Part shown: positions 1 through 7,500 of the stretch, piece after piece
How positions within the stretch are numbered: the first letter of the stretch is position 1
Layout: each line of letters opens with the position of its first letter
Source: a virus
Virus record (IMG/VR): IMGVR_UViG_3300044966_000796
Span: 1 to 42,295 of that record
Direction: 5' to 3' (one strand)
DNA length: 42,295 bases
Notes under the pieces: model-generated
What the model was told of the DNA's origin: nothing
The model's input: only the letters and a program-made list of their open reading frames with translations
The model's database searches: none
Translations under genes and position numbers: made by a program

Positions 1-274
1 CAGGAGTTGATTGCATGTTTTGATAATCATTTTGAAATTTTGCCTTATCGACTCTTGTCGCATTTAACAGGTCAAAAGCAGATATGTTTTTTATTTGCAA
101 TAAATATTGGTTAGGTTGGAGACTTGTCATTGACTTTGATTGTTTTAATGTTTTGTAATCATTGGCAGTTGGAATTCCAACTATTGCAGTTGAGCGTTGA
201 TTGTTTCCTTGTTCAGCAAACAATCGTCCATCACGCTTTAATAACCAATTACCAAAAACATAATTATCATACAT
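1..274 (-). CDS. Propeptide-bearing putative virion protein, 3' end outside window
   Basis: An open frame of 91 codons runs from an ATG at 274 to the window edge without a stop, so the protein is truncated here. A GAGG site lies 6 bases before the ATG. The N-terminus reads MYDNYVFGNWLLKRDGRLFA-EQG, closely matching the next genes (aromatic, x, x, W-L, charged residues, then ..E-Q), which I interpret as a T4-style capsid-targeting propeptide cleaved after Glu. The rest is polar with no recognisable domain. It is the most downstream visible member of a four-gene minus-strand run (3064 to 1). An ATAAATA sequence lies about 45 bases upstream of the start. Confidence 0.75.
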   Translation of the reverse strand, partial: MYDNYVFGNWLLKRDGRLFAEQGNNQRSTAIVGIPTANDYKTLKQSKSMTSLQPNQYLLQIKNISAFDLLNATRVDKAKFQNDYQNMQSTP

Positions 275-318
275 TGTAATGCCTCATTTTCTTCTCCATG
301 TTCTGCCTAATAAATTAT

Positions 319-957
319 TTATCTGACTCTATCTCTGAAACACTCTTCATCTGGTATTAATTCTGCAACAATGTACTTTATATTGCTGTTTCTAACATAC
401 ATGCGTAATACTTCTGCTCTGCACAATGCTACTTTGGAAATAAACACTTGGTCCGACATTATTCCACCCGCTTGTTCTTCTTTATCGTACCACCCCTCAA
501 ATGGTTGTAACTGATAACCGGGAACATCCCTGAAAATAAGTGGTTTATTATTATTAAGCTTTTCATGAAGCTTCATGATTGCTTTTATAAAACCAGAATA
601 TTGATTGTTTTCCATTTTAACAACCTTCTTTGTAGGTGTCCAATCATTATTATAAGCAGTCATCTTCATTTCTCTCTCATCAAACAATACAATATAACCT
701 TCTCCACGAAAGTAGTGTCCCAATGCCCTATATCCTCTCTCTTTACGATTTATTAAAAACTGGTGCCCATATTGTTCTTTTGCTTGTTGTTCAAGTGTCT
801 TTTTTGGAGCATTGGCATTTTGTCCATTTCTTTGTCTATTTGCAACATCTATTGCCTGTTGTTTTGCATCGACTGGTGGTTGTGGAGCTTGTTCAGAAAC
901 GATGAATTCTACACCTTTTGATGATAACCAACTAGAAAAGTTTTTTTTGTTACGCAT
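319..957 (-). CDS. Propeptide-bearing putative virion/internal protein
   Basis: 212 residues, with AGAGGA 7 bases before the ATG. Residues 1-22 (MRNKKNFSSWLSSKGVEFIVSE) match the propeptide pattern and are followed by Q-A-P-Q, suggesting cleavage after Glu22. Residues 23-65 are polar and Gln/Asn-rich, a linker; residues 70-212 look like a mixed alpha/beta folded domain (RGYRALGHYFRGEGYIVLFDE region) that I do not recognise. It follows gene 1028-1627 across a perfect AT-rich palindrome at 983-1014. A head-packaged or virion protein is an inference from the N-terminus only. Confidence 0.8.
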   Translation of the reverse strand: MRNKKNFSSWLSSKGVEFIVSEQAPQPPVDAKQQAIDVANRQRNGQNANAPKKTLEQQAKEQYGHQFLINRKERGYRALGHYFRGEGYIVLFDEREMKMTAYNNDWTPTKKVVKMENNQYSGFIKAIMKLHEKLNNNKPLIFRDVPGYQLQPFEGWYDKEEQAGGIMSDQVFISKVALCRAEVLRMYVRNSNIKYIVAELIPDEECFRDRVR

Positions 958-982
958 TTACTTGTCCTCTTTTTATTACTAT

Positions 983-1014
983 ATATATGAAATATGATCC
1001 CATATTTCATATAT
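983..1014. repeat. Perfect 14-bp inverted repeat with 4-base loop
   Basis: ATATATGAAATATG at 983-996 and its exact reverse complement at 1001-1014 flank ATCC. It sits between the stop at 1028 and the start at 957 of two minus-strand propeptide genes. It has no long T-run, so it may be an RNA 3'-end stabiliser, a processing site or a protein-binding palindrome rather than a classical terminator. Confidence 0.7.
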
Positions 1015-1027
1015 TGTTTAATTAAAT

Positions 1028-1627
1028 TTATTCCTTCCAAGGATCTTGTAAAATTTGTGAAGATGATCTTATGTTTGAACTTTGAGATTGAGATTGAGAT
1101 TGTTCATAAGGACTCTGGTTAGTTGATGATGGTGTCCTTGTAGAAGGAGATAGACTATTCCCTCTATTTGTCTGCGTTGGTTGTCTTGATGCTAGTTGTG
1201 CTGGTGTTTGAGTGTTAGCTGAATTGGCTTGTTTTGTTATGTCATCTCGATATTTCTCAAGTTTACTAAGAGCGTCGCTTTTTGGTTTTAATCGTGATTC
1301 TGGCTTTGGCGGGGAATATGGTTGTGGCGGGTGCCATTGTGGTGATTGTGATTGTGATTGTTGTGGTTGTTGTTGTGCCTTTTGTTGTTGTGGTTGTTGT
1401 TGTGGTTGTTGTTGTTGTGCCTTTTGTTGTTGGCTTTGTGCCTCGTCGGACATTCTTCTTCTTCTTGCGTCTTCTTTTTCTTTTTTTGCTTTTTGTGCGC
1501 CACCACTTGGATCATCAATATCCTGATTCATATCGAAATCTGGCAGAGCATCCACGTCTTGCTCTGACATGAGGAATCCAATATCACGCTTGTAAAGCCA
1601 ATTTGAAAACTCACCTTTAATATTCAT
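1028..1627 (-). CDS. Gln-rich propeptide-bearing putative virion protein
   Basis: 199 residues with AGGAG 6 bases before the ATG. The N-terminus MNIKGEFSNWLYKRDIGFLMSE resembles the two neighbouring genes and ends in S-E-Q, a likely cleavage point. Residues 45-110 are low complexity (runs of Q, QQ, QP, QS, then Pro-rich). A helical motif L-S-K-L-E-K-Y-R-D-D-I near residue 120 recurs in 1631-3064 and, more divergently, in 4282-4515. The C-terminus is Ser/Thr/Gln-rich. The gene starts 4 bases after the stop of 1631-3064, so the two are co-transcribed. The plus-strand open frames here are shadows of the CAA/CAG-rich repeat. Confidence 0.8.
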   Translation of the reverse strand: MNIKGEFSNWLYKRDIGFLMSEQDVDALPDFDMNQDIDDPSGGAQKAKKEKEDARRRRMSDEAQSQQQKAQQQQPQQQPQQQKAQQQPQQSQSQSPQWHPPQPYSPPKPESRLKPKSDALSKLEKYRDDITKQANSANTQTPAQLASRQPTQTNRGNSLSPSTRTPSSTNQSPYEQSQSQSQSSNIRSSSQILQDPWKE

Positions 1628-1630
1628 AAT

Positions 1631-3064
1631 TTATCTCCTATTCGCATAAGGGTTGTTGTTATTTTTTGTACTACTTCCCGCAGGTCTTTTAGAAGCGGGT
1701 CGTGTCGGAAGAACCTTGAAAGGATTTACAGGTTCAGATTCAGATTCAGATCTAGGTCTAGGAGTTATTGGAGGCTCTTCTGATCTATAAATATCATCTT
1801 TTGGATCGATTGTAGGATATCTATCCTTAGACTTTGTATCTTTTTTAAGTGGAATTGGGTTGCCGTTACGATCTCTTAATAATTCACCTTTTTGATCAAG
1901 CATATATTTACCTGATTTTATCATTTCTTTTTCTTTTTCAACAATTGAATTGGCTTTATCATTTAAGTCATCTCTATATTTTTCAAGTTGTGTCAACGCC
2001 GACAATCCTGTTACTGACTTGTCAGCCTTTTTTTCAAGTTCTCCCATTTGTGCTTTTAATTCTGATATTTTTTTTGTTGCATCGGCTATTTTTTCCTGTT
2101 TAGTTTTAGTCCTGTACCACCTGTAGCCGAATTGCTTCCATTCTATATAATCGTTTTTATCGTTATATTCTAGATCTTTAATGTCTTTCCAAGCCACTTG
2201 CTCATCTCTTGTTACTGTTGACGCAAATGATCCAATCCAATCAAGAGGATTATTAATCAATTCATTATGGGTCATTTGTTTAAACAAATAATTAACAGCA
2301 AGTTTAGCTTTCTTTGGTTGAGTAGTTATGTATTTATCATTAATATATTTTGGATCTAATGGAACATAGTTTTGAACAAAATCATTCTTGTAATCAATAT
2401 CTGCATCTAACGGATTTGGGGTTATTTTTCTGTCTCTGGAATAAAGATCAGATATTTTTTTTGCTTGAAGTGTCATGTTCATTTGATCTTTATCAATCAA
2501 TCCTTTAATTTTGTTTTGCAATTGTTTTACAGTTAGCCGGGCATCTGCAAGTTTTTCGGTAGCTGTTTTTGGACGAAACCATATATTTGAGCCATAAAGC
2601 CATCCTGCTTTTTGACCATGTATCCAACCTTTTTCAATTCTTATGAATTCAAATTCGTTTGACGCTGCAAGCCATTGTGCCCTAGCATCACTGAAAGGAA
2701 AAAGTGATGCAGCAAGAGTTCTATCAGATAACCATCCAGAACTCCAAGTATCAGCAAAAATATTTGTAAAATTGTAATATTTCTTAATTTTTTCTTTCTT
2801 GTCATCGCTAAGTGGCAAATTGTCTATATCTTCATTTGTTACTGGCAAATAATTCCTTAAAACATTTTCTCTTTCTTTATAGTCTTCTGAATTGGGCTGT
2901 AAACTGCCACTGTTGGTGAATCCCGATGGGCGAATTCCTTTACCAAATTTACTGAAAAGATTACCCAAATGTTTTACAACAAATTCACCTGCTTTAACAA
3001 GTCCCTGATTCTCATTAAGGTATTCTGGATGTTTTTGTTCCAACCATTCTAAAAAATTGTTCAT
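1631..3064 (-). CDS. Propeptide-bearing putative virion protein with internal domain duplication
   Basis: 477 residues with AGAGG 7 bases before the ATG. Residues 1-18 (MNNFLEWLEQKHPEYLNE) are a clear propeptide ending in L-N-E, the T4 gp21-type LxE signal. Two segments, about 66-186 and 226-341, look like copies of one domain: NYLPVTNEDIDN versus NYVPLDPKYIND near their starts and KTATEKLADARLTVKQL versus KTKQEKIADATKKISEL near their ends. A coiled motif L-T-Q-L-E-K-Y-R-D-D-L follows at about 357-367. The last ~80 residues are Pro/Ser/Lys-rich. It heads the 3064-to-1 run. No family recognised. Confidence 0.85.
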   Translation of the reverse strand: MNNFLEWLEQKHPEYLNENQGLVKAGEFVVKHLGNLFSKFGKGIRPSGFTNSGSLQPNSEDYKERENVLRNYLPVTNEDIDNLPLSDDKKEKIKKYYNFTNIFADTWSSGWLSDRTLAASLFPFSDARAQWLAASNEFEFIRIEKGWIHGQKAGWLYGSNIWFRPKTATEKLADARLTVKQLQNKIKGLIDKDQMNMTLQAKKISDLYSRDRKITPNPLDADIDYKNDFVQNYVPLDPKYINDKYITTQPKKAKLAVNYLFKQMTHNELINNPLDWIGSFASTVTRDEQVAWKDIKDLEYNDKNDYIEWKQFGYRWYRTKTKQEKIADATKKISELKAQMGELEKKADKSVTGLSALTQLEKYRDDLNDKANSIVEKEKEMIKSGKYMLDQKGELLRDRNGNPIPLKKDTKSKDRYPTIDPKDDIYRSEEPPITPRPRSESESEPVNPFKVLPTRPASKRPAGSSTKNNNNPYANRR

Positions 3065-3157
3065 ATTTTGCCTCTAACTTTATATATGCTGACATTGGCA
3101 AAGTTATGGTTGATTTTTATTAATTATAAATAACAAATCTTTCGAATAAATTCTAAT

Positions 3158-3190
3158 ATAAAAACCCCACAGTATTTCTACTATGGGGTC
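3158..3190 (-). terminator. Rho-independent terminator after the 3215 gene
   Basis: On the minus strand ACCCCATAG pairs with CTGTGGGGT (one G-T wobble) around a loop of about 8 bases and is followed by TTTTTAT. It lies 25 bases after the stop of the secreted-protein gene and ends the early-type operon before the propeptide genes. Confidence 0.8.
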
Positions 3191-3214
3191 TTTATTGTTA
3201 ATTTTTCTTAATTA

Positions 3215-3487
3215 TCAACGATAACGAACACAAGCGAACCAACCGTTGCGTCCTCTTGACACAGCGATCTCTACTGGAGTCCGCTTGCCCCAGAAACAGC
3301 AATTATGTATTGCGTCCTGTGCTGATCGGGTGCTAAAACCAACGCCTTCATAGGCGAAATTACCACCTCTATGTGCCATTCTGCCAGTTGAAGCAGAAGC
3401 ATTCGCAGATGCTTGAGCGGAAAGACCGCCAGCAGCGAAAGATTGGGTAGCGAACAGAACAGCAACAATCAATACCTTCCATGACAT
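3215..3487 (-). CDS. Small secreted protein, moron-like
   Basis: 90 residues from the ATG at 3487, chosen because AGGAGG lies 8 bases upstream; an upstream in-frame TTG overlaps that site. Residues 1-19 (MSWKVLIVAVLFATQSFAA) form a classical signal peptide, so export from the host is expected. The mature part is Ala/Ser-rich, then has a compact C-terminal domain with paired cysteines and aromatics (HNCCFWGKRTPVEIAV, GWFACVRYR). I associate this C-terminal pattern with small secreted proteins of Planctomycetes, from memory only. A strong terminator follows. Confidence 0.8.
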   Translation of the reverse strand: MSWKVLIVAVLFATQSFAAGGLSAQASANASASTGRMAHRGGNFAYEGVGFSTRSAQDAIHNCCFWGKRTPVEIAVSRGRNGWFACVRYR

Positions 3488-3556
3488 AATCAAATCCTCC
3501 TTGTGGAAACAAAAACACCATAAAAAAACATTTTCCGTTTATTTTCTCTGACTAGG

Positions 3557-4111
3557 TTATACCGAAAGATCTTTGAAAACTGCTATAAGTTTTAGCAGGG
3601 ATTCACTTTCCAATTGAATCCTCATATTATTACTGTTGGGTCCATTATACTCAAGTTCCTTGTCATAGTCAAGGAACATTTTTTTGGATTCTGGCAAATA
3701 AATTCTATCTTGTAAAGATAAACTACTCAATGCTTCCCGAAATGTTTCAATTTCCCTATCATTTCTCTTTTTATCTACAATGAACTGTTCTGGAGATTGA
3801 TCATCTTCAACTACAATAGTTGTTTCAAAGTCAAGAACATTTCTATGATATCGTTTCTTATGCATCCATAAAGATCGGGCACCTTTCATCTGCCAAGCAG
3901 CATGACCTGAAAAGGAACCTTTAGTTGGTTCATAAGTAGATCCCGCTACAACTAATGCAACCATAAGCTCTTGCCGATATCCTTCCTCATCACGAAAATA
4001 AACACCTTTTGGAGTCCTTTTAAGGAACCATTCTACTAATGCAATATTATCTTCTACTAACTTCCTTTGGTTTTCATTCAAAGGAGAAACTTCTTTTTTT
4101 TGTTTAGCCAT
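3557..4111 (-). CDS. Sigma factor-like protein (region 2-like)
   Basis: 184 residues with GGGAGG 5 bases before the ATG and a consensus sigma70 promoter 20 bases upstream. Residues 14-32 (NQRKLVEDNIALVEWFLKR) and 61-80 (YEPTKGSFSGHAAWQMKGA) follow the layout of sigma70 region 2, where the family has LV..N..LV... and FDP.KG..FSTYA.W.I..A. The C-terminal third may be a degenerate region 4. It lies near a second sigma-like gene at 4505. I infer a phage transcription specificity factor used after early transcription; promoter recognition is not shown by the sequence. Confidence 0.65.
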   Translation of the reverse strand: MAKQKKEVSPLNENQRKLVEDNIALVEWFLKRTPKGVYFRDEEGYRQELMVALVVAGSTYEPTKGSFSGHAAWQMKGARSLWMHKKRYHRNVLDFETTIVVEDDQSPEQFIVDKKRNDREIETFREALSSLSLQDRIYLPESKKMFLDYDKELEYNGPNSNNMRIQLESESLLKLIAVFKDLSV

Positions 4112-4132
4112 GACTACCTCCCACGAAACACC

Positions 4133-4161
4133 ATTATACCATTGTTAACGTCATTTGTCAA
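4133..4161 (-). promoter_or_regulatory. sigma70-type promoter for the 4111 gene
   Basis: Minus-strand TTGACA (4161-4156), 17-bp spacer, TATAAT (4138-4133). Perfect consensus at both boxes. Confidence 0.85.
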
Positions 4162-4281
4162 TGTCGAACCATGTCCATAGAGATATTTTTACCATGGAGT
4201 GCAATTTGATATTTAATTTCACAAACAATTATTGGGTAAGTGAAATAACTTATAATTATACCAATTAAAAACCAAAATAAA

Positions 4282-4515
4282 TTATTCTTCAATTTTCAAC
4301 CCTTCTTTCTCCATCATTGCCTTTGCTTTTATATTAATATCATTTTTATATTTTATTAATTGTCGCATTACATCTCTACTACGTTCTCTTTTTGCTTCTG
4401 TTAATTCATTGTATGCAATAATTTGGCATACGGCTGCATCAACAATAATTCCTCCAAAAACCCAAATGTTTAATGGAAGCAGACACATTCTCAAAAAAAT
4501 AATTCTATTCTTCAA
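4282..4515 (-). CDS. Small membrane-anchored protein with shared KYxxD motif
   Basis: 77 residues; the start at 4515 overlaps the end of the sigma-like gene by 11 bases. Residues 5-36 are hydrophobic (IIFLRMCLLPLNIWVFGGII) and could be a membrane segment. The C-terminal 35 residues are charged and helical; M-R-Q-L-I-K-Y-K-N-D-I recalls the LEKYRDDI motif of the virion-type proteins at 1028 and 1631. No family recognised. Last gene of the operon running from 5963. Confidence 0.6.
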   Translation of the reverse strand: MKNRIIFLRMCLLPLNIWVFGGIIVDAAVCQIIAYNELTEAKRERSRDVMRQLIKYKNDINIKAKAMMEKEGLKIEE

Positions 4516-5161
4516 ATTGGTCCCTTAACCTTTCTATACACTTTTTTGTTATCTGCTGGATGCGTTGTCTTGTGACTCCGAGTTCATCAGCAATACTCTG
4601 AAAGCTTCTTTCATTCAAATAGTGGTCTATGACTATTTGCCTATGTTCAACTGGCAAAATATTGAAGTTGACTGAAAACACAACTTCTTCCTTTTCTTTT
4701 CTAAGAGTCGAATGTTTGGCTTTACTAATTACTTTGTCGTTAATTGTAATCAATTTGTAATTATTTTTTTTCCTTTTGTTTTTTCTGAAATAGACTTCGT
4801 ACATTCTTCTGAAAAACGATCTATAGAAGTAGGTCATAAATAATACTTCACCGGGGATGAAGTATTTCTGGCAACTGCAATAAACATGCAAAGCAATGTT
4901 TTTAGTTTCTTCTAAATCTAATTTAATTTTATATTTTTCTTTGAACCTGCTGGCTAATTTTCTGGAGAAGTACGTTGTCATTTTGAATATGTCTTTTTTA
5001 GGAAACTCTAATCCTTTGGCATCTGGATTTAAGTTTCTACGATTTGTTTCTTCTTGAGCAATACGAAGAGAATATTTTTTGTTTTCTCTTCCTATCTTGA
5101 TGTCTACACAATCATTTGTTGTATAGACATATCCATCCTTGGTTTTAGTGTACCACATCAT
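4505..5161 (-). CDS. Sigma70-family factor with region 4 helix-turn-helix
   Basis: 218 residues. The C-terminus is a good sigma70 region 4: LPVEHRQIVIDHYL, then RSFQSIADELGVTRQRIQQI as the DNA-contacting helix-turn-helix, then the K..IERLRDQ helix. Residues 55-125 (KLASRFKEKYKIKLDLEE..YRSFFRRMYEVYFRKNKR) may be a divergent region 2. It begins at ATG 5161 overlapping the upstream stop (ATGA type), so translation is probably coupled. By analogy with T4 gp55 it could direct late transcription; that role is inferred. Confidence 0.75.
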   Translation of the reverse strand: MMWYTKTKDGYVYTTNDCVDIKIGRENKKYSLRIAQEETNRRNLNPDAKGLEFPKKDIFKMTTYFSRKLASRFKEKYKIKLDLEETKNIALHVYCSCQKYFIPGEVLFMTYFYRSFFRRMYEVYFRKNKRKKNNYKLITINDKVISKAKHSTLRKEKEEVVFSVNFNILPVEHRQIVIDHYLNERSFQSIADELGVTRQRIQQITKKCIERLRDQFEE

Positions 5162-5379
5162 TGATCCAATGCTGCAAAAAAGGAAGTCTTGTGTGACCAG
5201 TTCTGATTTTTACTGAACAAAGTGCTACGACGATAGATATTTTTCCAACATGTGGAAATATATGTCCAATTTATTGCTATGTTAAAAACAGTTGACTGGT
5301 TTAATGAACCAAAATCATAAGAACAACCTGATGTAAGCCAAGCTGTATCTTTTGGAATATTTTGATACTTGTTAATCAT
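5158..5379 (-). CDS. Small W/S/C-containing protein, distant member of the array family
   Basis: 73 residues from the ATG at 5379, which overlaps the stop of the upstream gene as ATGA and has CGGAG upstream; a longer reading frame would start inside the upstream gene. Sequence is rich in W, S, N, C and Y (TAWLTSGCSYDFGSLNQST, NWTYISTCWKNIYRR) with no hydrophobic segment. Composition, size and coupled organisation recall the 6.9-11.2 kb array, but the conserved MI[LFIM][KR] start is only partly present (MINK), so membership is tentative. Confidence 0.6.
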   Translation of the reverse strand: MINKYQNIPKDTAWLTSGCSYDFGSLNQSTVFNIAINWTYISTCWKNIYRRSTLFSKNQNWSHKTSFFAALDQ

Positions 5380-5963
5380 GTTTCTTGCTCCGGTTGATAT
5401 TCTTGTTCTTCTAATCGAAACGTCCATGCTACCGCTTGCTGGCATGTTTTAACAGTTGGTGGAACACAAAGATAGTAATCTTTGTATGTACCATCTGGTT
5501 CTTGTGTTGAATTAACAACTTTTACATAAGATACTGGTTCTTCAAATATGCCTTTTATCTGAAAAAGTATTTGATTTTTCTTTTTATCTTTGTGGATGAT
5601 AGTTGTGTTTTCACTATCTAACACTCTATCCATTCCAACAATCTTAATGCCGACATATCTAACTTCTGTATTAGGATGAGCTAATACTTCTGTTATTGTC
5701 AAGCTATCTGGTTTGGTGTAAAAGTGTGGTGGAATTCTCACACCTTCATAATAATAACTAATGCTTCCCCATTTATCGGCATCTAGACCATGCTTTCTTC
5801 CATTTTTATACCAAGTGATACGAGTTGGTGTAATATAGGCAGGACCATCATCTTTGTGAAGGTTACCTTCTTCGTTGGTGAACCGTTGAATTGGACCAAA
5901 TGGATATTCTGTAGAGAAAAAATCCAATCGTGCTTTCCAAGCATCAAATCCTTGATTCTTCAC
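5376..5963 (-). CDS. DUF6745-like protein with a repeat-type N-terminus
   Basis: 195 residues, first gene of a four-gene overlapping operon (5963 to 4282). Residues 28-75 contain EEGNLHKDDGPAYITPTRI and YKNGRKHGLDADKWG, the G-x-LHxxDGPA / W-Y-x-NGxxHG pattern of short repeats found in many bacterial and viral proteins. The C-terminal half (EVLAHPNTEVRYVGIKIVG, then YKDYYLCVPPTVKTCQQAVAWTF) matches what I remember of DUF6745, a bacterial family of unknown function. A consensus promoter lies 39 bases before the start. Possibly acquired from a host. Confidence 0.7.
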   Translation of the reverse strand: MKNQGFDAWKARLDFFSTEYPFGPIQRFTNEEGNLHKDDGPAYITPTRITWYKNGRKHGLDADKWGSISYYYEGVRIPPHFYTKPDSLTITEVLAHPNTEVRYVGIKIVGMDRVLDSENTTIIHKDKKKNQILFQIKGIFEEPVSYVKVVNSTQEPDGTYKDYYLCVPPTVKTCQQAVAWTFRLEEQEYQPEQET

Positions 5964-6001
5964 TGCTTTACTCCTAATCAGTTGGGTGAATTACTAAGTA
6001 C

Positions 6002-6030
6002 ATTGTACCTGAAAATGATTGGTTTGTCAA
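6002..6030 (-). promoter_or_regulatory. sigma70-type promoter for the 5963 operon
   Basis: Minus-strand TTGACA (6030-6025), 17-bp spacer, TACAAT (6007-6002). Confidence 0.85.
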
Positions 6031-6129
6031 GTCGGGATATTATACTAACTTGACTTTATGGCGTGTATTGTCACCAATTATATCTTTAAATTATTTGTTT
6101 GAAAAAATATAAAATTATTTTAATGCAAC

Positions 6130-6136
6130 ATAAATA
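6130..6136 (+). promoter_or_regulatory. Possible T4-type late promoter (ATAAATA)
   Basis: ATAAATA ends 6 bases before the ATG at 6143, with no convincing Shine-Dalgarno site between. The same motif with the same spacing precedes the propeptide gene at 41003. T4 late promoters have TATAAATA at -10, which would place the transcript start at or near the ATG. AT-rich DNA gives this motif by chance, so confidence is modest. Confidence 0.35.
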
Positions 6137-6142
6137 ATCATT

Positions 6143-6469
6143 ATGAAAAACTTTTATGAATGGTTAGAAGAACGAGATGCAGAAATGCTTAATGAGGCTA
6201 AGAAGCCTTATAAGGGCTACAATTCAAAGAAAAACCATCCAGAAGGTGGATTGAAACCATCTTATGCTAAGAAACTTGGCATTCATGCTGGCATTGAGAC
6301 CAAACGTGAAGCTGAACGCAAGGGCGGCGTTAAGAAGATGTCAAAGAAAACTCAAGCAAGAAGAAAATCATTTTGTGCAAGGATGTGTAAAGCTGGTACA
6401 GAAAAAAGTAGAAACGATCCAAATAGCAAACAAAGAGCAGCGTTAAGAGTTTGGAAGTGCAAGTGCTAA
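6143..6469 (+). CDS. Basic propeptide-bearing protein, RKSFCARM family
   Basis: 108 residues, strongly basic. Residues 1-18 (MKNFYEWLEERDAEMLNE) are among the best propeptide matches, ending L-N-E with cleavage expected before A-K-K-P. The mature part contains HPEGGLKPSYAKKLGIHAG, then K-K-T-Q-A-R-R-K-S-F-C-A-R-M-C and ends R-V-W-K-C-K-C. This RKSFCARM-type domain (DUF5872/DUF6321-like, from memory) occurs in T4-like phages and giant viruses. A basic, Cys-containing packaged protein could bind DNA inside the head; that is inferred. Confidence 0.8.
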   Translation: MKNFYEWLEERDAEMLNEAKKPYKGYNSKKNHPEGGLKPSYAKKLGIHAGIETKREAERKGGVKKMSKKTQARRKSFCARMCKAGTEKSRNDPNSKQRAALRVWKCKC

Positions 6470-6504
6470 AAACAAACGATTGATGTAATTAAGGGGGAAT
6501 ATAA

Positions 6505-6912
6505 ATGTTAGTATGCATATGCACCAAATGTAAATTGCAAAAACCTTCTGATTTGGTTCACTTCCCCCCTCACAATAAAAAGAAAAATGGTTTAGATAGT
6601 TGGTGCAGAGTTTGTAGAGCAAATTACAGAAGTGAAATAAATAGAGGCAAATTTAGAGGGCAACTATCTGATGATGAAGTTAAAGAATTAAAAAAACAAG
6701 ATAAGTGTGATATATGCGGCGAAAATGAGTTTGCAGGGTCGAGAAACAATAAACATTTGGGTAAACTTTATTCATTGGTTATGGATCATAATCACGAAAA
6801 TGAAAAATTCAGAGGAATGCTTTGCAGTCATTGCAACAGAGGTCTTGGAAATTTCAAAGATAATATTGAAATTTTAGAACAAGCAATTTTATATTTAAAA
6901 AAACATCTTTAA
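6505..6912 (+). CDS. Endonuclease VII-type HNH nuclease
   Basis: 135 residues with AAGGGGG 7 bases before the ATG. The N-terminus has a C-x-x-C pair and a second W-C-R-V-C pair. The C-terminal part carries the recombination endonuclease VII signature: CDICGE, then MDHNHE..FRGMLCSHCNRGLGN and a closing helix. The DHxH and zinc-binding cysteines are intact. In T4 this family resolves branched DNA (gp49); small free-standing copies in phages are often homing endonucleases. Its plus-strand position at the edge of a minus-strand array fits a mobile insertion, but either role is possible. Confidence 0.85.
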   Translation: MLVCICTKCKLQKPSDLVHFPPHNKKKNGLDSWCRVCRANYRSEINRGKFRGQLSDDEVKELKKQDKCDICGENEFAGSRNNKHLGKLYSLVMDHNHENEKFRGMLCSHCNRGLGNFKDNIEILEQAILYLKKHL

Positions 6913-6925
6913 GAGTATGGAAGTG

Positions 6926-7111
6926 CTAAACTTGAGTAATCCAAAAACTATAAAAGTTATAATTTTTCCAGCAGAAGGAAAGATTCATTCGTGAATTAGT
7001 TCTTGCATTAACATGACTATTTTTTGTAAAAATCTTACAATAAAGAATGCCTTTGTTTGTGTAAGAGCTATCAAGGTTCCACGAACGAGATGAAGCCTGC
7101 GATCTAAACAT
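6926..7111 (-). CDS. W/S-rich array protein, most downstream member
   Basis: 61 residues; ATG one base after the stop of the 7113 gene, with AAGGG 10 bases upstream formed by that gene's last codons. Starts M-F-R-S-Q-A-S-S-R-S-W, matching the M-[IF]-[LFIR]-[KR] opening of the family, and contains RMNLSFCWKNYNFYSFW. It has no hydrophobic segment or known domain. It ends convergently with the endonuclease VII-like gene, 14 bases away. Confidence 0.55.
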   Translation of the reverse strand: MFRSQASSRSWNLDSSYTNKGILYCKIFTKNSHVNARTNSRMNLSFCWKNYNFYSFWITQV

Positions 7112-7112
7112 T

Positions 7113-7313
7113 TTATGATTTCCCTTTCAGATAGTAGAATACTTCTGAACTTGACTGGTGTAGCAACCACATTTGACAAGAACAATTTTTCCATATGTAT
7201 CTTGAAAATGGTGGATAATATCTTGGTTTAGAATAATGTTGATTTCCCCAAAGGGAGGAGGATTGTCTAGCAATCCACAATGATCTAAAAAAATTAGGAC
7301 TGTTAATAAACAT
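7113..7313 (-). CDS. W/S-rich array protein
   Basis: 66 residues if started at ATG 7313, which follows the stop of the 58-residue upstream gene by 4 bases; a longer in-frame reading to 7460 would overlap that gene almost completely. The sequence begins MFINSPNFFRSLWIARQSSS and has further W/S/Y/C-rich stretches (SRYIWKNCSCQMWLLHQSSS). The Shine-Dalgarno site is weak (GGAG about 18 bases away), so reinitiation after the upstream stop is plausible. Confidence 0.5.
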   Translation of the reverse strand: MFINSPNFFRSLWIARQSSSLWGNQHYSKPRYYPPFSRYIWKNCSCQMWLLHQSSSEVFYYLKGKS

Positions 7314-7317
7314 GGCT

Positions 7318-7494
7318 TTAAATATTTTTACTCCAACATCTGCACGGAGCTTGATAACCCATAGAAAACGGAGATCTGTGCCTTGACCAAGGCAAATCAT
7401 TTTTTGTAGACCAAAAACGGTGTGCAGTCCAATGTGTAGAAAAACACAGAAGACTAGCAAAAGACCGAAAATTAAGAGTCTGAAGAGTTCTCAT
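7318..7494 (-). CDS. W/S-rich array protein, 58 residues
   Basis: A 58-codon frame starting 7 bases after the methyltransferase stop, with CAGGGG 8 bases before the ATG. It opens MRTLQTLNFRSFASLLCFST and contains repeated W every few residues (H-W, F-W, P-W, C-W). Its end, C-R-C-W-S-K-N-I, is nearly the same as the C-terminus of the array gene at 9728 (S-W-S-K-N-I), supporting both frame and homology. Confidence 0.6.
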   Translation of the reverse strand: MRTLQTLNFRSFASLLCFSTHWTAHRFWSTKNDLPWSRHRSPFSMGYQAPCRCWSKNI

Positions 7495-7500
7495 GTCTGC

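Noticed and set aside
1212-1572. Plus-strand Cys/Gly-rich and poly-Val frames
   Set aside because: Shadows of the CAA/CAG-rich Gln repeat in the minus-strand gene 1028-1627; no ribosome sites.
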